A stretch of DNA of 64,000 nucleotides from the NCBI RefSeq assembly GCF_004354365.1, contig NZ_SJCY01000001.1, positions 1 to 64,000 of the forward strand. Direction: 5' to 3'. Position 1 is the first letter of the stretch. Each line of letters starts with the position of its first letter. A program made the translations under genes and the position numbers. Below, in pieces: positions 56,611 through 62,887 of the stretch. This DNA is from Pedobacter changchengzhani (lineage in GTDB: Bacteria; Bacteroidota; Bacteroidia; Sphingobacteriales; Sphingobacteriaceae). The notes under the pieces are model-generated. The model saw only the letters and a list, made by a program, of their open reading frames with translations. It was not told where the DNA came from and ran no database searches.

Positions 56611-57000
56611 ATGCAAACAACTTTCAGAAACATTCTAATCATAATCGCTCCTTTTCTGATCATGATTTTGGTTAACGAAATATCTAGAAAGTATATTAGC
56701 GCTAAAGGAGATACAAAAAACGGTATTACAGCAATCAACTCCTCAACTACATTTGCAAACAAGTGTTCTTGGCAATGCCATAACAATACTGCTTATTGTA
56801 TGCAGCATCATGTAAAATCACCAAAATACTTGGTCAACATAATTAAGCCGTTTTATTTTGGAATGATATCGGCATTAGGCGCAACAGGGGGATATGCTTT
56901 GGCTAATATTGTATTTTTAGTTCTACTTTGGCCTATTTTTATGTTTGTATTGTTTATAAAAGTTTTGGATAATCGTAAAAAATTAAGTCGGTTACGATGA
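56611..57000 (+). CDS. Membrane protein with Cys/His cluster
   Basis: 129 residues. One N-terminal membrane helix (about 8-22), a loop with C52, C56, H57, C63, H66 and H67 (KCSWQCHNNTAYCMQHH) that could bind a metal or heme, and a long hydrophobic C-terminal region (about 80-117). No family recognised. The next gene starts inside its stop codon (ATGA overlap at 56997), so the two are coupled. A 112-bp gap precedes it. Confidence 0.7.
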   Translation: MQTTFRNILIIIAPFLIMILVNEISRKYISAKGDTKNGITAINSSTTFANKCSWQCHNNTAYCMQHHVKSPKYLVNIIKPFYFGMISALGATGGYALANIVFLVLLWPIFMFVLFIKVLDNRKKLSRLR

Positions 57001-57191
57001 GGTATATATTGGAAATAGTCAATTGGATGTACGTCTATTGTACAGATTTTGTTATTAACGTGGCGAACCTTACAAAACTCTCGTATTTCGAAATCAATGC
57101 ATTTTTATTTTGTGTGCTGTGGCCAGCAACTACTGTTATTTTAATCCTTATTTACATCAAGCAGAATATAAAATTAAAAAAGAAACTGTAA
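56997..57191 (+). CDS. Small two-helix membrane protein
   Basis: 64 residues: hydrophobic segments near MYVYCTDFVINVANL and in LFCVLWPATTVILILIYI, then a basic tail (KQNIKLKKKL) that should face the cytoplasm. The 4-nt overlap with the preceding Cys/His membrane protein suggests the two act together. Function unknown. Confidence 0.6.
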   Translation: MRYILEIVNWMYVYCTDFVINVANLTKLSYFEINAFLFCVLWPATTVILILIYIKQNIKLKKKL

Positions 57192-57295
57192 TTTAAAATG
57201 ATGATTAGCATTATTATTTCAGCCATTTTTTAAAATTAATTATGAAAAGCATCTCTTATTATGCTAATTAGTGTGTTTCTCAATTATGTAAAACT

Positions 57296-57890
57296 ATGGC
57301 AAAAATCAACGTAAACGACAAAGAAATTACGATTATAACAATTGAGGAGCGAGATTACATATCGCTTACCGACATGGCAAACGCAAAAGAAAACGAAAGC
57401 CGTGCGGCAGACATTATTAAAAATTGGATAAGAACCCGTTATACGCTTGAATTTTTGGGGACTTGGGAGCAAATTAATAATCCTAATTTTAAAGTGGTCG
57501 AATTTGACCACTTTAAAATGCAGGACGGTTTACCAAGCTTCGTGCTAAGTATTTCAGAATGGATTGAGAAAACCGAAGCCATTGGAATAATTGTTAAGAA
57601 AGGTAAATACGGTGGAACTTATGCTCACAAAGACATTGCTTTTGAGTTTGGTTCGGCTATTCGGAATTACAGCTAAACAATGGCGAGAAGGCAATCCAGA
57701 TCTAAAAGGAAATGTTCGAGATTATGCAAATATGAACGAACTGATTTGTCTTTCAAATATGGAAAGTCTAAACTCAGTTTTCATTAACGAAACGATGTCA
57801 CAATCAGAGCAACTCATTAAGTTGAATAAAATAGCCATTCACCAAATGAGTATATTACAGGAAATTGAAAAACGTAAATTATTGAAATAG
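57296..57890 (+). pseudogene. KilA-N domain gene, disrupted by internal deletion and frameshift
   Basis: 57296-57676 encodes the N-terminal KilA-N part (DYISLTDMANAK, YTLEFLGTWEQI, KYGGTYAHKDIAFEFG) and then runs into a false end. From about 57665 to 57890 another frame continues with RLFGITAKQWREGN and CLSNMESLNSVFIN, matching the C-terminus of the intact copy at 53346-54095. Compared with that copy about 75 codons are missing between FEFG and FGITA and the join is out of frame. A nonfunctional remnant, or at most a free KilA-N domain. Confidence 0.85.
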
Positions 57891-57909
57891 TAATTATTCT
57901 TAACGCTAC

Positions 57910-58233
57910 ATGCCCAAGCTCGTCAAAACCATTCTTGCAATCCTCCTATTCCTTTGCCTATTAAACATGCCTTACGGTTATTATGAATTAGTAAGGTTTG
58001 TGGCGATGATTGCCTTCGCCTATTTGGCTTATGAAGCGAATAGAGGAAAGAAGCAAACAGAAGTAATCGTATATATTGGTTTAGCCTTATTGTTCCAGCC
58101 GTTTTTTAAAATTGCTTTGGGCCGAGGTTTGTGGAATGTTTTAGATGTAATTGTAGGGGTGGGATTAGTCACTTCACTTTTTATAAAGCCAAAGCAACAG
58201 GATGACCTTAAAAATAATTCAGACCATTTATAA
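57910..58233 (+). CDS. Small multi-pass membrane protein, DUF6804-like
   Basis: 107 residues with three to four hydrophobic segments: TILAILLFLCLLNMPYGYY, FVAMIAFAYLAYEANRG, VIVYIGLALLFQPFFKIALG and VLDVIVGVGLVTSLFIKP. The YGYY..VRFVAM and QPFFKIALGR words fit the DUF6804 family as I remember it. It ends 3 bp before the GH25 lysozyme gene, so a holin-like role is possible but unproven. Confidence 0.7.
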   Translation: MPKLVKTILAILLFLCLLNMPYGYYELVRFVAMIAFAYLAYEANRGKKQTEVIVYIGLALLFQPFFKIALGRGLWNVLDVIVGVGLVTSLFIKPKQQDDLKNNSDHL

Positions 58234-58236
58234 GAT

Positions 58237-58866
58237 ATGACAACCAAAATAATCGACGTATCATCGCATAATGGCATCATTGATTGGAAAAAAGTTGCCA
58301 ATTACGGCGTTTCTGACGTGATTATTCGATTATCGTTAGGTTATGGAGATAAAGATGTGATGGCTCGTAGATATGCTATAGAAGCAAGCGAAGCTGGACT
58401 AAATGTAAGTTATTATCATTTAGCATTTCCCGATACTAGAGAAGGAACTATTTCTGTTGATGCAACTCAAGAAGCCAATTATTTCACGAGTCTATTTCAG
58501 GAAGGGAAAATGCCAACTCCTAAATGGCTTGCTGTAGATTTAGAACAAATGAATAATGGCTGGGATACGCCATTGAATAAAACTGAGTATTTGAGCTGGG
58601 TTAAGATTTTTATTCGTCAGGTTTATTCAAATACAGGATTAATTTGTTTCATATATTCAAACCAACCATATTTGGATGCCCATCTACCCGCAGACCATGG
58701 GCTTGGATCTATCCCGTTATGGATAGCGAACTACAATAATGTATCTTCGCCACGTTTACCCAAAGGGTGGTCTCAATATTTTTTATGGCAATATGCTGAA
58801 ACAGGCGCTGTTAAAGGTATAAAAGGTCATGTCGATTTGAATATTGTTAGGCGGAAGGATAATTAA
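58237..58866 (+). CDS. GH25-family lysozyme (muramidase), no signal peptide
   Basis: 209 residues. Cleaves peptidoglycan glycan strands. GH25 signatures: IDVSSHNGIIDWKKV at the N-terminus, VSYYHLAFPD, the catalytic LAVDLEQ (D-x-E), IPLWIANYN, and YFLWQYAETGAVKGIKGHVDLNIV. There is no export signal, which is usual for phage endolysins and implies a holin or lysis-dependent release. The preceding small membrane protein is 3 bp away. Confidence 0.94.
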   Translation: MTTKIIDVSSHNGIIDWKKVANYGVSDVIIRLSLGYGDKDVMARRYAIEASEAGLNVSYYHLAFPDTREGTISVDATQEANYFTSLFQEGKMPTPKWLAVDLEQMNNGWDTPLNKTEYLSWVKIFIRQVYSNTGLICFIYSNQPYLDAHLPADHGLGSIPLWIANYNNVSSPRLPKGWSQYFLWQYAETGAVKGIKGHVDLNIVRRKDN

Positions 58867-58921
58867 AACCTCTATTACTAATCCTTAAATAAATCAATAC
58901 TCAAATAACTTAATCCAAAAA

Positions 58922-59125
58922 ATGAAATCCCTCACCACACTTTTCTTCTTTTTGATAACCTCTACTGCAACTACTAAAGTTTATATTTGCAAAAGTAATG
59001 GTGCAACGAAATACCACCTCAAAACTAATTGTAGGGGTTTGAGCAGTTGCAATTATAAAACGATGGAAATCACTTTAGAAAAAGCAAAAAAGGAGGGCAA
59101 GAAATTATGCGCATGGGAAGATTAA
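58922..59125 (+). CDS. Small exported Cys-motif protein
   Basis: 67 residues: signal peptide (TLFFFLITSTATTK), then a compact domain VYICKSNGATKYHLKTNCRG followed by LSSCNYKTMEI and LCAWED. The spacing of His and four Cys (C-x-x-x..YHxxxNCxGLxxC..C) suggests a small metal- or disulfide-stabilised fold seen alone or next to nucleases in Bacteroidota. Its last 19 nt overlap the nuclease gene, arguing for co-translation. Confidence 0.75.
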   Translation: MKSLTTLFFFLITSTATTKVYICKSNGATKYHLKTNCRGLSSCNYKTMEITLEKAKKEGKKLCAWED

Positions 59126-59640
59126 CAATACTTTTTTTATATTTTTTCTTCAATTTAAGCGAAGCTAAAACCGCAGTTTTCGATTTTCAAGTGCAAGTAA
59201 ATTTGAAAAATCAAACGTTTACGGCAAAGGTAATTCGAATTTTAGACGGCGATACAATGGAAGTACTTTACCAAAATACACCTATTAAAATTCGTTTGGC
59301 ACATATCGATTGTCCGGAGAAACGCGGTTCGCAACCTTTTGGTAACAATGCAAAAATTGCCTTATCAGATTTATGTTTCGGACAAATCGTAACCGTGCAG
59401 GGCGAAAAGTACGACCGTTATAAACGATTAATTGCGGTAATCATAAACGTTAAAAAGCAGGTGGTGAATCAAGAAATGATTAAGCAAGGCATGGCTTGGC
59501 ATTTTAAAAAATATTCTACCAACCAAGTTTATGCCAATTTAGAAATAGAAGCGAGGCGTAAGAAGATCGGTCTTTGGCAAGATTCAAATGCGGTAGCACC
59601 TTGGGCGTGGCGCAAAGTGAAGCATAAAAAGAAATTTTAA
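59107..59640 (+). CDS. Exported thermonuclease (SNase family)
   Basis: 177 residues. Signal-like start LTILFLYFFFNLSEA, then the SNase OB fold: AKVIRILDGDTMEVLY, IRLAHIDCPEKRG (catalytic Arg and Asp), EKYDRYKRLIAVI (Glu and Arg), EARRKKIGLWQ and APWAWRK at the end. All active-site motifs are present, so a secreted or periplasmic Ca-dependent nuclease is expected. Start ATG 59107 lies inside the preceding small Cys protein gene. Confidence 0.93.
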   Translation: MRMGRLTILFLYFFFNLSEAKTAVFDFQVQVNLKNQTFTAKVIRILDGDTMEVLYQNTPIKIRLAHIDCPEKRGSQPFGNNAKIALSDLCFGQIVTVQGEKYDRYKRLIAVIINVKKQVVNQEMIKQGMAWHFKKYSTNQVYANLEIEARRKKIGLWQDSNAVAPWAWRKVKHKKKF

Positions 59641-59871
59641 TTTGGTTATCCGAAGCTCTAAAGAGTTGGTAGTGTTCACTACATTTCTCGGTTGATCGAC
59701 TAGAAAAATAAAATATTCAAATCAGCATAATCAAAAACATCAAAAACCTTTCTTTATTTTAGTGATAACCGTCACTAATTACTTTCTGGCATTTCGCTAT
59801 ATTTATGCTTTAGATAGCCTATTTACAAACCATAAATAGTATTTAAAGTTGAACCCATAATTAATATTGAA

Positions 59872-60309
59872 ATGCTTGGAGATTTAAGTAAAAGAGAAAT
59901 AATCGATTTATTAACCAAACAAGTTATTGGTAGAATAGGATGCAGTGCTGACGGAGAAACCTATATTGTGCCAATAAATTATGTGTATAAAGACAACGCC
60001 ATTTATGGTCATTCTGCTTTAGGTAAAAAGATAGAAATGATGCGTGCCAATCCTACTGTTTGCTTTCAGGTTGATGAAATTACAGACACATTTAGGTGGA
60101 AAAGTGTGATCATATCTGGTAAATATTCTGAACTGAGCGAGGAAGTTAGGCAACAGGCCATGCAAGGAATTATCCACAGAATTATGCCTTTAACAGATAA
60201 ACCAACAGAGGATCCATCGCACGGAATAAAGCCAGAAGAGCGTGATCATATTATCGTGTTTAAGATTGAACTTACCGATGTTTCGGGGAAGTTTGAGGAT
60301 CACGATTAA
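59872..60309 (+). CDS. Pyridoxamine 5'-phosphate oxidase-family flavin-binding protein
   Basis: 145 residues, split-barrel FMN-binding fold: IGRIGCSADGETYIVPINYVY, AIYGHSALGKKIEMMRANPTVCFQVDE, WKSVIISGKYSEL, DHIIVFKIELTDVSGKFE. The family includes nitroimidazole-reductase-like and heme-related proteins; substrate is unknown here. Monocistronic, with a terminator at 60399. Confidence 0.88.
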   Translation: MLGDLSKREIIDLLTKQVIGRIGCSADGETYIVPINYVYKDNAIYGHSALGKKIEMMRANPTVCFQVDEITDTFRWKSVIISGKYSELSEEVRQQAMQGIIHRIMPLTDKPTEDPSHGIKPEERDHIIVFKIELTDVSGKFEDHD

Positions 60310-60398
60310 TGGTTTCTATTTTTGAACAATAAGGATAGATATAAAAAACGTAATTTATTTAGCTAAAATATAGGCTGTTTTAGCCACCTACGAAATAG

Positions 60399-60436
60399 AA
60401 AACCCCAACAAACAAATTGTTTGCTGGGGTTTTTGT
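60399..60436 (+). terminator. Rho-independent terminator
   Basis: AACCCCAACAAACAA pairs with TTGTTTGCTGGGGTT (one G-U pair) with almost no loop, followed by a T run. It ends the PPOX-family gene 90 bp upstream. Confidence 0.82.
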
Positions 60437-60445
60437 ATTTAAGCC

Positions 60446-60704
60446 GTGGTCCCGGTGAGAATCCCTGTCCGCCGTTAGGCAGAGAACTCGTATCTAAAAA
60501 TTAAAAAGGCCAACATATTGCTGGCCTTTCTGTGGTCCCGGTGAGAATCCCTGTCCGCCGTTAGGCAGAGAACTCGTATCTAAAAATTAAAAAGGCCAAC
60601 ATATTGCTGGCCTTTCTGTGGTCCCGGTGAGAATCCCTGTCCGCCGTTAGGCAGAGAACTCGTATCTAAAAATTAAAAAAGGCCAACATATTGCTGGCCT
60701 TTCT
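60446..60704 (-). repeat. Three tandem 86-87 bp repeats derived from tRNA-Arg 3' half plus terminator
   Basis: Units start at 60446, 60532 and 60618, immediately followed by the true tRNA. Read on the minus strand each unit has the tRNA's T-arm and acceptor 3' strand, with a 20-nt insertion in the T loop (TCTGCCTAACGGCGGACAGG), then a terminator hairpin. The T-arm-flanking bases (TTTTTAGATACGAG) differ from the intact tRNA (ACTTTAGATGCGAG). The units are otherwise identical apart from one A. Not CRISPR: no variable spacers. Confidence 0.9.
60675..60703 (-). terminator. Terminator of tRNA-Arg
   Basis: On the minus strand AAAGGCCAGC..GTTGGCCTTTTTT forms a stable hairpin ending in T residues, just after the tRNA 3' end. 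The same hairpin recurs in each upstream repeat unit. Confidence 0.8.
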
Positions 60705-60705
60705 G

Positions 60706-60777
60706 TGGTCCCGGTGAGAATCGAACTCGCATCTAAAGTTTAGGAAACTTCTATTCTATCCGTTGAACTACGGGACC
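60706..60777 (-). tRNA. tRNA-Arg (anticodon CCU)
   Basis: On the minus strand the gene starts GGTCCCG and its acceptor partner is CGGGACC, a perfect 7-bp stem with discriminator A. D arm GTTCAACGGATAGAAT, anticodon stem-loop GAAGT-TTCCTAA-ACTTT with anticodon CCT, T arm containing GTTCGATTC. CCA is not encoded. It reads AGG codons. Its 3' side is followed by three degenerate tandem copies of its own 3' half. Confidence 0.95.
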
Positions 60778-61005
60778 AATGTGCGCTTTAACTAAATAAA
60801 ATCGTTTGTTAAAGACTTATTATCAATTAATTATAGGCTCAGTAAAAATATTTTTTAAAAAAAGACAAATAATTATTTGTGCAAATATAATAAAAGTTTC
60901 CACCTCGAAAGGGTTAATTAAAGCAAGTAGATGCACATTTTTTATTATTCAGCGCTAAAGTAAGCACCTAGAAACTCCTCGCTAACTGATTAAAAATCCC
61001 CTCAC

Positions 61006-61049
61006 TACGGTTACCCGTAATGCAAAGTGCCAACAAACTCATAAATTTG
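61006..61049 (+). promoter_or_regulatory. Inverted-repeat promoter, site 3
   Basis: TACGG-TTAC-CCGTA (61006-61019), 22 nt, then TAAATTTG (61042-61049). Same spacing as sites 1 and 2 but with an unrelated spacer sequence, which argues that the two boxes rather than common descent are conserved. It precedes the small membrane peptide at 61133 by 84 bp. Confidence 0.68.
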
Positions 61050-61132
61050 TACTATTGAATTATTTCTTTATGCTGATTGGAGCATAAGGAATTTATTTAC
61101 TGTGGTTTTACTATTTATAAAAAAGAATAATA

Positions 61133-61240
61133 ATGGATGATCGTTTAAAAGTTTTGCTTCTTTCTTTCATCATATCTTTATTATTTGCCGTAGTAAACCT
61201 GCTCGACAAAAAAAGTAGGCAAAAATATAATGAGGATTAA
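61133..61240 (+). CDS. Small single-pass membrane peptide (35 aa)
   Basis: MDDRLKVLLLSFIISLLF, then AVVNLLDKKSRQKYNED. One hydrophobic helix of about 16-18 residues with a basic cytoplasmic tail. It lies downstream of inverted-repeat promoter site 3. Short length makes it uncertain, but promoter, ATG and helix agree. No family known. Confidence 0.5.
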   Translation: MDDRLKVLLLSFIISLLFAVVNLLDKKSRQKYNED

Positions 61241-61319
61241 ACCGTGTTTTTAAAGATTTGATTGCTACTTTTATTTTATACTTAAAACAAGTAAATTACG
61301 TCTTTACAATTACGCAAAC

Positions 61320-61931
61320 ATGACTTTTTCAGATTATCCCATATTAATTGCACTCTTATTATTGTTGTTTTATCTTTTTGGGAGGAAGAAAAAGGAAACA
61401 AAGGAAGTTGCATCGCCAGAAATACCGTTTAGTAATACCGGAATTAATTATGCTGTTGAAACAGATTTAGAATTTACAGATCGATGCTATAATTTTTTAA
61501 CGGAATGGTTTGCGCAAAATAACATCGTTGTTTATATTTCACCAAATAGAAAGGTATTTCGAATAACTTTTCAGTATGAAGATGGTTTTAACACAGATTA
61601 TTTTGTTGAATCGTGTTATGCGCCGAACAAAAAGGTGCTCATTTTCTGCACCAACCTAAGCGGGCAAATACCCGACCATAAACTCAGTGAAATTTCTGAA
61701 CTTATTAATCGGATGAACGAGTTTTTACTAGTCGGTTGTTTATATCTCAATTACGAAAAAAGAAGAGTGGAAAGCCAGCTTTTGTATTACGTTGGTACTG
61801 CTGACCTAAATGCCGAGTACCTTGCTTTTAATTACGGGATGATGGTTGGTTTAGAAATTAGAAATGCCGTTCATAAAATAGTCGAATACAATGAGCTTCC
61901 TGCAATTGTTGCTATGGATTGGCCCAATTAA
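61320..61931 (+). CDS. Membrane-anchored YbjN-like protein, hypothetical
   Basis: 203 residues. N-terminal membrane helix (about 7-20; ILIALLLLLFYLFG) and basic stop-transfer. The soluble part (about 45-203) has the alternating pattern of the YbjN / type III secretion chaperone-like fold: FLTEWFAQNNIVVYISPN, LSEISELINRMNEFLLVGCL, YYVGTADLNAEYLAFN. Function unknown. It may be in the same transcript as the 35-aa peptide (79-bp gap). Confidence 0.6.
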   Translation: MTFSDYPILIALLLLLFYLFGRKKKETKEVASPEIPFSNTGINYAVETDLEFTDRCYNFLTEWFAQNNIVVYISPNRKVFRITFQYEDGFNTDYFVESCYAPNKKVLIFCTNLSGQIPDHKLSEISELINRMNEFLLVGCLYLNYEKRRVESQLLYYVGTADLNAEYLAFNYGMMVGLEIRNAVHKIVEYNELPAIVAMDWPN

Positions 61932-61961
61932 CGTTAAATTATTTCAGCAAACTGCCGATTA

Positions 61962-62828
61962 TTAAAAGCATTCTACTTCCCAATATCTTTCCCAATTGCA
62001 ACTTGTTGCGAGTTTGTTTATGCCCTCTTTAACATTTAGTTGTTGGTTATGATTTATTGAGTCTGCAATACCACACCATGGCTCTAAACATATAAATGAT
62101 GCATCTTTTGCTGCCCAAATACCGAAGTACGGAAAATCTTCGAAATGAAAATGTAAACCGAAATCATTTTTTGTGTTCAACAAGCTAATGCAATTGCTTT
62201 GCATCGTTTTAAAAACCAAAGCGTCGTCATAAAACAAATCGTGCTTTAGCTTTAATTTATGCCTACTCAAATTCAAAGTTTCGCGCTCATTGGTTATTAA
62301 GCCATTCTCTAATTTCCAATGAATAAGCTTTTCATCTTCATTAAAGGCCAAAAAGTAATCGCTATAATTTGTGTCGGCCGTATTTGGAACTGCAAATGCA
62401 GGATGTGCACCCAACGAAAATAGGAGTTCTTGTTCGCCAGTATTTTTAACTTTGTAAGTTACGTTTAACTTATGTTCAATTAATTTATATCGAAGTTGCA
62501 ATTCGAAACAAAATGGATAACTTTTTAAAGTTTCATCGTTTTCAGTTAAAGTAAAAACGGCTTCGTGAGCGCTAATCTGCTCAACTTTAAAATCATAATC
62601 CCTCGCAAAACCATGCCTACTCATTTTATAGGTTTTATCTTGGTAGATATATTCATCATTTTTTAAAGCTCCAACAATCGGAAAAAGCACTGGGCTATGC
62701 TTGCCCCAGTAATTTTTATCACCATTCCACAAATATGAAATATTGGTATCTTTGCTAAAAAGAGCTTGTAATTCTGCTCCTTTTGTAGCAATTTCGGCCT
62801 TTATAAAATTATTCTCGAGCGCTATCAT
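61962..62828 (-). CDS. Aldose 1-epimerase family protein
   Basis: 288 residues. Galactose-mutarotase-like beta-sandwich: IKAEIATKGAELQALFSK, KYW-like GDKNYWGKHSPVLFPIVGAL, MSRHGFARDYDF with the conserved His-Gly-Phe-Ala, FSLGAHPAFAVP with the second His, and FICLEPWCGIADS with the catalytic Glu. This is the subfamily acting on hexose-6-phosphates or unknown sugars. Intact motifs suggest activity. Lies 60 bp downstream of pepT on the same strand. Confidence 0.9.
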   Translation of the reverse strand: MIALENNFIKAEIATKGAELQALFSKDTNISYLWNGDKNYWGKHSPVLFPIVGALKNDEYIYQDKTYKMSRHGFARDYDFKVEQISAHEAVFTLTENDETLKSYPFCFELQLRYKLIEHKLNVTYKVKNTGEQELLFSLGAHPAFAVPNTADTNYSDYFLAFNEDEKLIHWKLENGLITNERETLNLSRHKLKLKHDLFYDDALVFKTMQSNCISLLNTKNDFGLHFHFEDFPYFGIWAAKDASFICLEPWCGIADSINHNQQLNVKEGINKLATSCNWERYWEVECF

Positions 62829-62887
62829 TTCAATTTAAATGTAAAGGATTTAAGTGATTTTATTGTTTTTTTTAAGAATTATTTTTG

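Noticed and set aside
56484-56786. Minus-strand 100-aa ORF
   Set aside because: It overlaps the Cys/His membrane protein gene, whose frame has an ATGA-coupled partner and coherent membrane segments.
57591-57890. Independent 99-aa gene after the truncated KilA-N gene
   Set aside because: Its first residues are read out of frame relative to the KilA-N homologue; only the part from about 57665 matches, as the C-terminus of a broken gene.
59669-59690. GTAGTG-TT-CACTAC palindrome after the nuclease gene as a terminator
   Set aside because: Only 6 bp, no T run, and not repeated elsewhere in the window.
60446-60704. Tandem repeats as a CRISPR array
   Set aside because: The units are identical over their full length, contain a tRNA fragment and a terminator, and have no variable spacers.
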